In this document: in pieces, positions 18,434 to 27,326 of the stretch
How positions within the stretch are numbered: position 1 is the stretch's first letter
How the letters are laid out: each line of letters starts with the position of its first letter
DNA from: an uncultured Collinsella sp.
Lineage (GTDB): Bacteria; Actinomycetota; Coriobacteriia; Coriobacteriales; Coriobacteriaceae
Assembly (NCBI GenBank): GCA_937995345.1
Contig: CALKKS010000015.1
Span: 1 to 64,000, forward strand
Reading direction: 5' to 3'
DNA length: 64,000 nt
Notes under the pieces: generated by a model
What the model saw: only the letters and a program-made list of their open reading frames with translations
The model's database searches: none
What the model was told of the DNA's origin: nothing
Translations under genes and position numbers: made by a program

Positions 18434-19684
18434 TTACTGGCGTTGCTTGGGCTCGGTGACGATGGCTCGGACAATGCGGGGGCGATCGGTGAGGTCGTGG
18501 ACGATACGCACGTCCGAAAGGCCTGCTTGACGACAGAGCTCGGCCGCGGCGTCGAGCGCGCCCTCGTAGAGCTCGCAGGCAAACAGGCCGCCGGCACGCA
18601 GCATATAGGGTGCCGCATTGAGCAGGCGGCGGAAGATGTCCAGGCCGTCGGCACCGCCCTCGAGCGCCAGGTCGGGCTCAAAGTCCTTGACCTCGTGCGG
18701 CAGCGAGCGCATGACATCGGTGGGGATGTAGGGCGGGTTGGAGACGAGTACGTCAAAGGTGCCCCACTCTTCACGGGGAATGGAGCTCACCAGGTTCGTG
18801 AGGCTGAAGGCGACCTCGTCGGACGTGAGGCCAAGCGCATCGCGGTTTTTGGTAGCAAGGTCGATGGCGCGCGGCTCGATATCGGTAGCAGTGCAGGTGA
18901 CGTGGCCGCGACGCTCCCAGGCGATCGAGAGCGAGATACAGCCCGTGCCGCAGCCGACCTCGAGAACGCGGGCAGTGCGGGGCTCGGCTGGGGCAGGCGC
19001 AGCGGCATCCTGAGCTGAAACCGTCTCCTGGTCGGCGCCCTCGATGGCGATGTCGTATTCGTCGAGCTCGGGCTCGGCGGCTTTTGCGGCTTCGGCTTCT
19101 GCTGCTTGCGCGGCGGCTTCCTCGGCCTCGCGATCGGCAAGCTCCTCGGCATAGGCGCGGCTACCGAGCACGTCGCTACCCAGCGCAGCCTCATCGGCGG
19201 CCGTCAGGTTGGCAGCACGGCGCTCGGCGGTCGCGCGTTCGTCGGCCAGCGCCGCCTCAGCTTTGCGGGCCTGCTCGACCTCATCGTTCCAAGGCAGCTC
19301 AACACGCTGACGGGCAGCGGCCTCGGGGCTCAGCACCTCGGTATCCAGATAGTTCAGGACTTCTTCGACGAGCATCTCGGTCTCGGGGCGCGGGATGAGC
19401 ACGCCGGGGGCGCACGCGACGTCGATCATGCGAAACTGCGTGCTGCCCGTGATGTACTGCAGCGGCTCGCCTTTGGCGCGACGAACGACGGCCGCGTGCA
19501 TGGTCTCGAGCTGGGCTGCGTTAAGCGTCTCGTCCATGCGCATATACAAGTCGATACGCGCCAGGCCCGTGGCCGCGCACAGCAGCCACTCGGCAGAAAG
19601 ACGGGGATGCTCCTCGCCGCGCTCGGCCAGGTACTCCTTGGTCCACTCGAGACAACGCTTGATGGTCCAAATCTCGTTTGCCAT
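18434..19684 (-). CDS. prmC: peptide chain release factor N5-glutamine methyltransferase with acidic insertion
   Basis: Methylates the GGQ glutamine of release factors. The N-terminal helical domain (residues 1-90), IPRPETE (97-103), SAM motif VLEVGCGTGCI (about 240-250) and catalytic SNPPYIP (315-321) are all intact. Between residues 114 and 237 lies an Ala/Glu-rich, probably helical insertion of about 120 residues, making the protein 416 residues instead of about 280. The ATG at 19684 has GGGAGGG upstream. prfA, its substrate gene, is next upstream but separated by a structured repeat, so prmC probably has its own promoter. A short CCAGT/ACTGG dyad overlaps its stop codon. Confidence 0.92.
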   Translation of the reverse strand: MANEIWTIKRCLEWTKEYLAERGEEHPRLSAEWLLCAATGLARIDLYMRMDETLNAAQLETMHAAVVRRAKGEPLQYITGSTQFRMIDVACAPGVLIPRPETEMLVEEVLNYLDTEVLSPEAAARQRVELPWNDEVEQARKAEAALADERATAERRAANLTAADEAALGSDVLGSRAYAEELADREAEEAAAQAAEAEAAKAAEPELDEYDIAIEGADQETVSAQDAAAPAPAEPRTARVLEVGCGTGCISLSIAWERRGHVTCTATDIEPRAIDLATKNRDALGLTSDEVAFSLTNLVSSIPREEWGTFDVLVSNPPYIPTDVMRSLPHEVKDFEPDLALEGGADGLDIFRRLLNAAPYMLRAGGLFACELYEGALDAAAELCRQAGLSDVRIVHDLTDRPRIVRAIVTEPKQRQ

Positions 19685-20125
19685 GGGGCCCTCCCCTCTT
19701 AAGCGCCGGACGGCGCGCGAATGTCGGAGCAGATTGTAAGCGAGGCCAGCGCTTGGCAAGGGGCGATTAAAGGCGATTATCGAGAATCAGCCCAGAATTT
19801 TGCTTGGAGCCTGCCTAGAGTGTTCATTCGTCGACGTCTAAATCTGCATCCGTCAAGCTTTTGGCAAGGTTGCCCCAAAACTGACCAATATCTAACCAAG
19901 AACTTGCCACATCGCTTGACGCACGACCCATCAAAAATCGCTCCGCGACTTCTTGAACGATATTTTGAGCAATATTTTCGATAGCGGACTTATGCCGTCA
20001 ATTACCTTAAGCAGGTAAGCAGCTCAAATGACATCACAGCCGACTGAATAAAATATCAAGGCAATGTCACCAATGACTCCCTACGGATCATTTGACAACC
20101 AAGGAAACGCCAATGATTTGGCAAT
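19685..20125. other. AT-rich prmC upstream gap with a possible gene remnant
   Basis: The region is much richer in AT than its neighbours. On the minus strand, 19824-19997 reads as an open frame ending in DADLDVDE and a stop codon, with helical-looking Glu/Gln/Ala content but a stop just upstream and no start with a ribosome site. This may be the tail of a decayed gene. TTGACG, 17 bases and AAAATA near 20000-19970 could be a promoter for prmC. A short plus-strand frame at 19721-19984 has no supporting features. Confidence 0.25.
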
Positions 20126-20273
20126 GTCAGCGAGCGACGTCCAGAGCGAACAAGTTGGCATGAAAAAGGCAAGGCATAGACCTTCTGGTCATGCCTTGCC
20201 TTTTGAATGACAAATTGTCGCTCTGGACGGCGCGCAGCGTCGGCTGGTCCGCCGTTCGGTAGAACGGCGGAAC
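20126..20273 (-). repeat. two-hairpin structured repeat, family B copy 2
   Basis: Starts directly after the prfA stop codon. Hairpin one is GTTCCGCCGTTC / GAACGGCGGA; the outer stem of structure two is TCGCTCTGGAC / GTCCAGAGCGA; the inner stem is AAAGGCAAGGCAT / ATGCCTTGCCTTT followed by T5. Compared with copy 1 the stems have changed on both sides while pairing is kept. Confidence 0.75.
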
Positions 20274-21341
20274 TTAGACTGCCTGTGCCAGCTTCTCGGC
20301 TCGCTCGGCGGCGGCGAGTGCCTCGATGACGGTGCCGAGCTGGTCGCCCAGAAGGACGCCGTTGTAGGTGGAGTTGAAGCCGATGCGGTGATCGGTCACG
20401 CGGTCCTGGGGCTGGTTGTAGGTACGGATCTTCTCGGAACGGTTGCCGTGGCCGATCTGGCTCTGGCGCTCGGCACCGAGCTCTGCCTGCTGCTTCTCGA
20501 GCTCCATCTCGTACAGACGGGCGCGCAGCATCTGCATGCAGACTTCGCGGTTCTGGATCTGGGAGCGCTGTTCCTGCGACTGCACCACGGTGTTGGTGGG
20601 CAGGTGGGTGATGCGCACGGCGGAATAAGTGGTGTTAACGCACTGACCGCCAGGACCGGAGGCGCAGTAGGTGTCGATGCGCAGGTCGGACTGGTTGATC
20701 TGGACGTCGATCTCCTCGGCCTCGGGAAGTACGGCGACGGTCGCCGTGGAGGTCTGGATACGGCCCTGGGACTCGGTCTTGGGAACGCGCTGGACGCGGT
20801 GCACGCCGGACTCGAACTTCATGACGGAGTAGACGCGGTCGCCCTCGACCTTGAACTCGATGGACTTAAAGCCGCCGGCCTCGCTGGGGCTGGAGTCGAG
20901 CACGGTAGTCTTCCAGCCGCGCGACTCGCAGAAGCGCTGATACATCTTGTACAGATCGCCGGCAAAGATAGCCGCCTCGTCGCCACCGGCGGCGGAGCGA
21001 ATCTCGACGATGGTGTTCTTGTCGTCGTTGGGGTCGCTCGGGATGAGCATGTACTTAATGTCTTCCTCGAGCTGGGGAAGCTTGGCCTCGTTTTCGGAGA
21101 TGTCCATCTGGAGCATCTCCTTCTCATCGGCATCGGTAGTATCGTGGAGCATTTCCTTGGCAGCCTCGATGTCATCGAGCGCGCCGATGTACTCGCGCGA
21201 GGCAGCGATGAGGTCGGACTGGTGCGCGTACTCCTTGTTGAGACGCGTGAACTCCTTGATATCGGAGGCGACGGCCGGGTCGGAAAGCTTTTTCTCGAGC
21301 TCCTCGTAGGCCTTGATAATCTTTTCGAGCTTGTCGCGCAT
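20274..21341 (-). CDS. prfA: peptide chain release factor 1
   Basis: Class I release factor recognising UAA and UAG. The RF1-type codon-recognition motif P-x-T is in VPKTESQGRIQTS, and the peptidyl-transfer GGQ lies in SGPGGQCVNTTYSAVR. The coiled N-terminal domain (1-105) and length of 355 residues fit. Its GGQ is the substrate of PrmC, encoded next downstream. Transcription should stop in the adjacent family B repeat. Confidence 0.97.
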   Translation of the reverse strand: MRDKLEKIIKAYEELEKKLSDPAVASDIKEFTRLNKEYAHQSDLIAASREYIGALDDIEAAKEMLHDTTDADEKEMLQMDISENEAKLPQLEEDIKYMLIPSDPNDDKNTIVEIRSAAGGDEAAIFAGDLYKMYQRFCESRGWKTTVLDSSPSEAGGFKSIEFKVEGDRVYSVMKFESGVHRVQRVPKTESQGRIQTSTATVAVLPEAEEIDVQINQSDLRIDTYCASGPGGQCVNTTYSAVRITHLPTNTVVQSQEQRSQIQNREVCMQMLRARLYEMELEKQQAELGAERQSQIGHGNRSEKIRTYNQPQDRVTDHRIGFNSTYNGVLLGDQLGTVIEALAAAERAEKLAQAV

Positions 21342-21549
21342 GGCGGGACTCCTTTATATGCGTGAAGGTGAAAATCGGCAGAGCTGATGGGGCGCACGGC
21401 GCCACTGCGGGGGTAAGCCCGGCTAGAACATGTCGATCTTCAGATACATGCGCATCCCTTCGCGTATGGGGTACTTAGTTGCGGTCTAACCCATACATGA
21501 TAGCGTGCGCAGGCAAACCTGCATATAACCCGCACGGAATGAGTGGACG

Positions 21550-21605
21550 TAGCCGTTGGGGACGTTCCTTAACGGCTAGTCGTTTAAGAACGTCCCCAAC
21601 AGCTA
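21550..21605. repeat. 56-base palindrome, family A copy 2
   Basis: The arms TAGCCGTTGGGGACGTTC and GAACGTCCCCAACAGCTA enclose a 20-base centre that is itself partly palindromic. Same length and layout as 4490-4545, with differences in the arms and centre. Confidence 0.75.
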
Positions 21606-21630
21606 ACAAAGGAAGCGTCGCTTTGTCACA
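21605..21630. repeat. CTTTGTC-type hairpin, family E
   Basis: ACAAAGgaagcgtcgCTTTGT next to TCACATT, immediately after the M20 peptidase stop codon. Related hairpins lie at 39594, 49351 and 55003. Confidence 0.45.
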
Positions 21631-21632
21631 TT

Positions 21633-23060
21633 CTAGAGCGTTTGAAGCAGAGCGATGAAAAAGCGTACACCCTGGAGGTAGGCGCGGTGGGTGATGCGCT
21701 CGTTGGTGCCGTGGACACCGCGCTCGCACTCGTCATCGTCTACCACAAAGGCCGAGAAGCGAATGCACTCGGGGCAAATGCGCTGGTAGTTGGCAGCATC
21801 GGTCGCGCCAATCACGGTCGAGGGAACGATACCGATAGGAGCTCCGCCCGTCGCCGATGATCCGTTTTCCTCCGTCCCCTTTGGATCGCGGAAATAGCGG
21901 GCGGCGATGGCGCGGACGACCTCGAGGCCGGAACCGCCGATGCACGGGGACGGCGAGGGTTCGGAGCTGCCAGGACCGAGCTCGATCTCGACACGGTCGG
22001 CGAGCCCCGCCTCGGCAACGGCGACGCGGCAGCAGGCCACGACATCGGCCACACTCGTGCCCTCGAGCATGCGGAAATTGATACTGGCCCACATATCCTG
22101 CGGCATCACGTTAGCACCGGTGCTACCGCCCTCGATTTGGGTCGGTGCACAGGTGGTGGTCACGAGCGGATAGAGCTTCTTGCTGGCAAGGCACTCGCGC
22201 ACGATGGCGTCCTTGTTGGAGGCAATCTCGTCGGCCGTGCAGAGTCCCAGCTCGACGAGCTGTGCGACAAGCAGGTCCGTGACGCGCGTCGGCCATTCGA
22301 TATCGCAGATTGCGGCGATGGCACGGCCGAGCACCTCGAGCGACGTGCCGCCGTAGGGGTTGGAAGAATGTCCGCCCTCGCTACGCGTCCTCAACACGAT
22401 ATCGGCGTAGCCCTTCTCCGCGAGATCGGCATGCATAAGCCAGCCCTCGCCCGCGCCGTACTCGGCAGCCGGAACGATGCGGTAGTCGCCCTCGTCGATC
22501 AGGTACTCAAGCTCAATGCCGCGCTCCTCGAGCGCGCGGCCGATGGCGCCTGCGCCGTACTGCGTCGTCTCCTCGTCCTGACCAAAGGCCAGGAGCAGCG
22601 TGCGCTCGTGCTGCCAACCGTGCGCCAGCGCATACTCAACCGCCTCGAGAATACCTGCGACCTGGTCTTTCATGTCGATGGCACCGCGGCCCCAAATGTA
22701 GGCGTCGTCCACGTGCCCGCTAAAGGGGGCGTGCGTCCAGTCGGCCTCGGTACCCGGCACCACGGGGACCACGTCCATGTGGCCCATGAGCATAACGGGC
22801 TTAAGGGCCGGATCGCTGCCGGCAAGCGTCACCAGCAGTGAATGGTCGATAAGCTCGACCTCGCCCGCCGCAAACACGCGCGGCCAGGCCTGCTGCATAT
22901 AGGCGCGCAGGTCGTCGAAGGGCTGCCAGTCCACCGCCTCGGCATCCATGCTCGAAATGGTCGGAAACGACAGCACGCGGCCCAAGCGCTCGCACGCGCC
23001 GGCCTCGTCTATATCGGCAAAATCATCCTCATGCGCAAAGAAGCGCCAAACCTCGGCCAT
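21633..23060 (-). CDS. M20 family metallopeptidase
   Basis: Zinc-dependent carboxypeptidase or amidohydrolase related to the PM20D1/Gly-X carboxypeptidase branch. Motifs in order: MGHMDVVPV (first His and catalytic Asp), GRGAIDMKD (bridging Asp), FGQDEETTQYGA (Glu pair), a lid domain with EGGHSSNPYGGTSLE, and the late His in EECERGVHGTNERIT-like context (CERGVHGTNE). The 475-residue length agrees. ATG at 23060 behind AAAGGA. It follows the amino acid ABC importer by 72 bases, so it may be cotranscribed and act on imported peptides or acylated amino acids. Confidence 0.88.
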   Translation of the reverse strand: MAEVWRFFAHEDDFADIDEAGACERLGRVLSFPTISSMDAEAVDWQPFDDLRAYMQQAWPRVFAAGEVELIDHSLLVTLAGSDPALKPVMLMGHMDVVPVVPGTEADWTHAPFSGHVDDAYIWGRGAIDMKDQVAGILEAVEYALAHGWQHERTLLLAFGQDEETTQYGAGAIGRALEERGIELEYLIDEGDYRIVPAAEYGAGEGWLMHADLAEKGYADIVLRTRSEGGHSSNPYGGTSLEVLGRAIAAICDIEWPTRVTDLLVAQLVELGLCTADEIASNKDAIVRECLASKKLYPLVTTTCAPTQIEGGSTGANVMPQDMWASINFRMLEGTSVADVVACCRVAVAEAGLADRVEIELGPGSSEPSPSPCIGGSGLEVVRAIAARYFRDPKGTEENGSSATGGAPIGIVPSTVIGATDAANYQRICPECIRFSAFVVDDDECERGVHGTNERITHRAYLQGVRFFIALLQTL

Positions 23061-23132
23061 GACATCCTTTCGATTGTGATGACGAGGGCCGCCCCACCGG
23101 AGCGGCCCTGCCACATAAGCGTTTGCAATCGG

Positions 23133-23918
23133 TTATTTGTCCTCGAGATAACGCGAGAGGAACTCGCGGGTGCGCTGGTGTTTGGGATTGCCAAAGAGCT
23201 CGGCCGGCGCGGCGTCCTCGAGTACCACGCCCTTGTCCATAAAGACCACGCGGTCGGACACGGTTCGGGCAAAGGCCATCTCATGCGTGACGACGACCAT
23301 GGTCATGCCGTCGGCAGCGAGCTTGCGCATGACCTCGAGCACCTCGCCCACGATCTCGGGGTCGAGCGCTGAGGTCGGCTCGTCAAACAGCATGATCTGC
23401 GGATTCATGCACAGGGCACGAGCGATGGCCACGCGCTGCTTTTGACCACCGGACAGGCGACCCACGGCGGCGTGCGCGAACTTTTCGAGTCCCACGCTGG
23501 TCAGATGCTCCATCGCGACCTTCTCGGCCTCGACCTTGCTCATCTTTTTGAGCGTGACGGGCGCGAGCGTGCAGTTGTCGAGCACGTCCATGTTGTTGAA
23601 CAGGTTGAAGCCCTGGAACACCATGCCGATGTCCTCGCGCAGTTTATTGATATTGCAGCGCTCGGCCGTGAGGTCCTGGCCGTGGAACCAGATGTGGCCC
23701 GCGTCCGGGGTCTCGAGCAGGTTGAGGCAGCGCAGGAAGGTCGACTTGCCCGAGCCCGAGGCGCCGATGATGGTAACGACCTCACCGGGATTGACAGCGA
23801 GGTCGATGCCCTTGAGCACCTCGAGCGAACCGAAGCTCTTGCGCAGGCCCTCGACGCGGATAAGCGGCTCTTGGTTTTGCACGGCTGCCGCAGTGCCGGT
23901 AGTGGCGGTATCTGCCAT
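23133..23918 (-). CDS. polar amino acid ABC transporter, ATP-binding protein
   Basis: ATPase of a GlnQ/HisP-type importer. Walker [11 protein letters not shown]-loop FQGFNLF, signature LSGGQKQR, Walker [13 protein letters not shown] and the switch His in VVVTHEM are complete. 261 residues from the ATG at 23918, which follows GAGGAG. Third gene of the binding protein-permease-ATPase operon. Confidence 0.93.
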   Translation of the reverse strand: MADTATTGTAAAVQNQEPLIRVEGLRKSFGSLEVLKGIDLAVNPGEVVTIIGASGSGKSTFLRCLNLLETPDAGHIWFHGQDLTAERCNINKLREDIGMVFQGFNLFNNMDVLDNCTLAPVTLKKMSKVEAEKVAMEHLTSVGLEKFAHAAVGRLSGGQKQRVAIARALCMNPQIMLFDEPTSALDPEIVGEVLEVMRKLAADGMTMVVVTHEMAFARTVSDRVVFMDKGVVLEDAAPAELFGNPKHQRTREFLSRYLEDK

Positions 23919-23940
23919 GATGATTCTCCTCGTCTTAAGC

Positions 23941-25089
23941 CTAGTTAGAGCTGGGCAGCGTGGCAGGAGCCTCGGCGCCGAGCTTTTTGCCAAAGGCCTC
24001 GAGCAGGCGGCTCGCCACGAGCGTCAGGATCAGGTAGACCACGAGCGCCACGCAGTAGACCTCCATCTGGCGGTAGTACACGCCGGCGACGGTAGTGGTG
24101 GCGTACATGAGGTCGAACACGCCGATGACCGAAAGCACCGACGAGTCCTTGATGTTGATGATGAGCTCGTTGGTGAGCGCCGGGATCGCGTTTTTAATAC
24201 CCTGAGGGAACACGACCTTGCGCATAGCCTGCCACTGCGACAGGCCCAGCGAGCGCGCAGCCTCGGCCTGGCCGGGATCGATGGACTCGATGCCGCCGCG
24301 CAGGACCTCCATCATGTAGGCGGTAGAGTTGAGCGAGATGGTGACGAGGCCAGCAGTGAAGGTACTCCAGATCTGGTTGGCCTGGGCGGTCTCGAAGCCC
24401 ATGCCGCGCAAAACGGTGAAGCCCGCGTAATAGATGAGTAGGCCCTGGACCATCATGGGCGTGCCACGCACGATGGTGGAGTAGATGGTCGCAAAGCCTC
24501 GGCCAATGCTCTTAAAGAAGCGCACCAAGTCGTTGTCCACGCGATCGAAGGTCTGAATGCGCAAAAACACAAAGAGCAGCGCAAGGAAAAAAGCGATGAC
24601 GGTACCGAAGGTCGCAAGTGCGATGGTGATCTCGATGCCGCGGATAAAGAAGTCCCCGCTCTTGTAGGTCATGTAGACCAGGCTCGACAAAAAGTCGCTG
24701 GGGTTGGAGTCCGAGACGATGCTCACCTGAACCAGGTCGATAAACGACATGACGCAGCGGTCGATAAAGAAGATCGCCGCAATGGCAACGACGACATAGC
24801 TGCCCAGGCGCGCGCCGCGGCGGAAGCGCTCGGAAGCAAACGGAGATTTCTCGCGATAGTCGTTCCAGTGCATGAGCTTGGTGACGAGCGCCGCCGCCGA
24901 CACGACGAGCCAGGCCCAAAGGATTGCCCAGAGGCAGTCCTGGAACACGCCCGTAGGCGCCAAGAAGCTCAGCGGCGTGGGGTTGCGTTGGCTAAATGCC
25001 AGGCCGAGCGCCGCGATAACGCTCGTGCCCAGGTATACATAACGGTGGTCGACCTTGATAAAGGAGGCCAAGCGATTGATGGTTTTCAT
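23941..25089 (-). CDS. polar amino acid ABC transporter, permease with N-terminal extension
   Basis: HisM/GlnP-type permease. The C-terminal 220 residues carry the transport domain with [13 protein letters not shown] and the EAA loop [21 protein letters not shown] in pattern. The first 150 residues add two to three membrane helices ([45 protein letters not shown]) not found in the minimal family, giving 382 residues. Only one permease is present, so it should form a homodimer. Confidence 0.92.
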   Translation of the reverse strand: MKTINRLASFIKVDHRYVYLGTSVIAALGLAFSQRNPTPLSFLAPTGVFQDCLWAILWAWLVVSAAALVTKLMHWNDYREKSPFASERFRRGARLGSYVVVAIAAIFFIDRCVMSFIDLVQVSIVSDSNPSDFLSSLVYMTYKSGDFFIRGIEITIALATFGTVIAFFLALLFVFLRIQTFDRVDNDLVRFFKSIGRGFATIYSTIVRGTPMMVQGLLIYYAGFTVLRGMGFETAQANQIWSTFTAGLVTISLNSTAYMMEVLRGGIESIDPGQAEAARSLGLSQWQAMRKVVFPQGIKNAIPALTNELIINIKDSSVLSVIGVFDLMYATTTVAGVYYRQMEVYCVALVVYLILTLVASRLLEAFGKKLGAEAPATLPSSN

Positions 25090-25098
25090 GCTGCCTCC

Positions 25099-26025
25099 CT
25101 ATGCCGGCTGACGGTCGAGGCACGCGTCCCACATTTGGTCGCGCTCCTCTTGGCTAATGCCCTTGAGTGTCTTGTCGATGAGTTTAAGCAGCTTGTCCGA
25201 ACCCTTGCGGCAGCCGACGTTTGCCGTGACCTCCTGCTTGAAACCCTCGCCCTCGGCAAAATGAATGGGGACAATGCCCGGGTTTTGGGCCATATAGCCC
25301 TTCTCGTTCTCGGTGTTGTAGGTCACGGCGTCGCACGTGCCCTGCAGCAGATTCGAGAACACCGTGGGGACGGAGTCGACCGGGTTCTTGTGGACGACGC
25401 CCGGGATTTCGTCGATGACAGTATCGAGCATGGTGTCCTTTTGGCCGAGTACCGTGGCACCGCTGAAGTCGCTGAGCCTGGTGGCGTTTTGGTAGGGCGA
25501 GCCCTCTTTTACGAACAGGCCAAAGTAGCCAATGAAGTACGGGTCGGAAAAGCCGACGGACTCCTCGCGCTCGGGCGTGGCACTCATGCCGGCGATGATG
25601 AGGTCAATCTGGCCGTTGCTGAGCGAATCGATAAGGCCCGAGAAGCTCTGCTTGACGGCAACAGGCTCGCCGCCGAGGGCCTTGCAGACGATCTTGGCGA
25701 TCTGCACGTCGTAGCCGTCGGCATAGGCGCCCTGCACGTTATCGATGGGGATCGTGAACTCACTGGCCTCAGAGACCTGCCAGTTGTACGGAGCGTAGGC
25801 CGCCTCCATACCGATGCGGATCTTGTCCTTACCGATCACGGAATCGGACAGGTCGTCGCGACCGCTGACCGTCGTGGGCTGGACCACCTTGAGCGTGGAC
25901 GGGCGCTGACAGCCGGCGAGCGCGCCGGCGACGACGGAAGCACTCGCAGCGAGAGCGCTACCCAAAAAGATGCGACGGCTGCACACCAGCTGTGGATGCG
26001 CGTCGCGTTGATGGGGAGAATGCAT
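25099..26025 (-). CDS. polar amino acid ABC transporter, substrate-binding lipoprotein
   Basis: Family 3 solute-binding protein. The N-terminus has a twin-arginine motif (SRRIFLG), a hydrophobic stretch and the lipobox LAGC (Cys at about residue 38), so it is probably exported by Tat and lipidated. GMEAAYAPYNW and the DLIIAGMSATPEREESVGFSDPY pattern are diagnostic for amino acid binding proteins. ATG at 26025 with GGAAGG upstream. First gene of the operon; the substrate is not identifiable. Confidence 0.92.
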   Translation of the reverse strand: MHSPHQRDAHPQLVCSRRIFLGSALAASASVVAGALAGCQRPSTLKVVQPTTVSGRDDLSDSVIGKDKIRIGMEAAYAPYNWQVSEASEFTIPIDNVQGAYADGYDVQIAKIVCKALGGEPVAVKQSFSGLIDSLSNGQIDLIIAGMSATPEREESVGFSDPYFIGYFGLFVKEGSPYQNATRLSDFSGATVLGQKDTMLDTVIDEIPGVVHKNPVDSVPTVFSNLLQGTCDAVTYNTENEKGYMAQNPGIVPIHFAEGEGFKQEVTANVGCRKGSDKLLKLIDKTLKGISQEERDQMWDACLDRQPA

Positions 26026-26123
26026 AATCTGCCTTCCCTGTTGAATCGTATGCTGACGACTTAACAGGATATACGCCAGCGACCAGCAGCGCAGCACAAG
26101 CTCGAAAAATTAATAGACACACG

Positions 26124-26353
26124 GTAGTCATTGGGAACGTCGATGTTTTGGCAATGCCAGCGAGCGCCGCCCAGAGCGAACAAGTTGGCATGAAAAAGGC
26201 AGGGCATAGACCTTCTGGTCATGCCGTGCCTTTTGAATGGCAAATTGTCGCTCTGGGTGGCGCGCAGCGTCGACCGGCCCGCCGTTCGTCAGAACGGCGG
26301 AACCTAAGGGCGCAGCGTCGACCGGTCCGCCGTTCGTTAGAACGGCGGAACCT
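26124..26353 (-). repeat. structured repeat family B copy 3 fused to a half copy of family A
   Basis: After the aldose epimerase stop codon the GTTCCGCCGTTC / GAACGGCGG hairpin module occurs twice in tandem (period about 50 bases, two small differences). Then follows the outer stem TCGCTCTGGGT / GCCCAGAGCGA and the inner AAAGGCA stem, which has one mismatch here (ATGCCGTGCC). At 26124-26141 lies TAGTCATTGGGAACGTC, the left arm of family A without its partner. Confidence 0.75.
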
Positions 26354-27247
26354 CTAGAGCAGGGTGACGCTAAAGGAACGGGTGTCGGTAGCGCCCGGCG
26401 CCAGCGTAATGGTGTTGACCTTGTGCTCGAAGACGTCGTCCTCGGTGTCCATCGTGGTGTGGCCGGTCCAAGGCTCGAGCGCCACAAACGGGGCGTCGTT
26501 GGCGGCAGACCACACGCCAATGTACTTAAAGCCCTCAAAGTCGATCTTGACGCCGTGGCCCGACTTGCGACCGCGCAGCGTGAGCGTGGAGCACGGGGTA
26601 TCGGTGAACATGATGGCATCGTTATCGAAGCTGCGGTGCGTGATGGGCAGCACGTCAGAGCTATCGGGAGCCTTGTAGCTGCCCTCGAACGTCATGAGGC
26701 CGTCGGGCGTGATGATGGGTGCCTCGTTGGTCCAAGCCTCGGTAAATGCCAGCTCGTAATCCTCGAACGTCTCGTCCTCGGCACCGGGGGCGGGCACGTT
26801 AAATGCAGGATGGCCGCCCACCGAGAACGGCAGGTCCACGTCGCCGGTGTTGGTGACGGCAAAGGTCTGGGTAAGCGTGGCGTCGCCGGTTAGGGCATAG
26901 GTCATGTTGAGCTTAAAGTGGAAGGGGAAAGCCTTGAGCGACTCGGGCGTGTCGGTGATCTCGTACGTTACCGAGGAGCCGTCCTCCGAAACCTCGACCA
27001 GCTTGTGCTCGACGATGCGCGCGAGTCCGTGGCGCGGCATCTCGCAGGTGCCGGCCGCAGATGTCGCCGTGTTGTTGCGCAGCGATCCCACGATGGGGAA
27101 CAGAATGGGCGCGTGCTTGCCCCAAAAGGCCGGGTCGCCCTGCCACAGATACTCGTTGCCATTGAGGGCAAGGCTCGTGAGCTGGGCGCCCATGGAATCG
27201 ATGGCCGCGGTAAGGCCGCCGCGCTTGATGGTGGTGACGGTGGACAT
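26354..27247 (-). CDS. aldose 1-epimerase family protein (LacX-like)
   Basis: Galactose mutarotase-fold protein that should interconvert sugar anomers. GGHPAFNVP and PITHRSFDNDAIMF carry the expected active-site His and acidic residues, and ALEPWTG matches the LacX-type subgroup. 297 residues from the ATG at 27247, preceded by GGAGGAAG. Substrate unknown; a hexose or hexose phosphate is likely in view of the PTS genes further on. Confidence 0.85.
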   Translation of the reverse strand: MSTVTTIKRGGLTAAIDSMGAQLTSLALNGNEYLWQGDPAFWGKHAPILFPIVGSLRNNTATSAAGTCEMPRHGLARIVEHKLVEVSEDGSSVTYEITDTPESLKAFPFHFKLNMTYALTGDATLTQTFAVTNTGDVDLPFSVGGHPAFNVPAPGAEDETFEDYELAFTEAWTNEAPIITPDGLMTFEGSYKAPDSSDVLPITHRSFDNDAIMFTDTPCSTLTLRGRKSGHGVKIDFEGFKYIGVWSAANDAPFVALEPWTGHTTMDTEDDVFEHKVNTITLAPGATDTRSFSVTLL

Positions 27248-27326
27248 GCTACTTCCTCCAAAAGTAAACAACAGTGTTGATGGCTATTGTCCCACTCTTG
27301 GCGGCAAGGAGAAGCGGCAGGCGCAG

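Noticed and set aside
19721..19984. Plus-strand open frame of 87 codons upstream of prmC
   Set aside because: No ribosome site, no recognisable domain, and it overlaps the probable prmC promoter.
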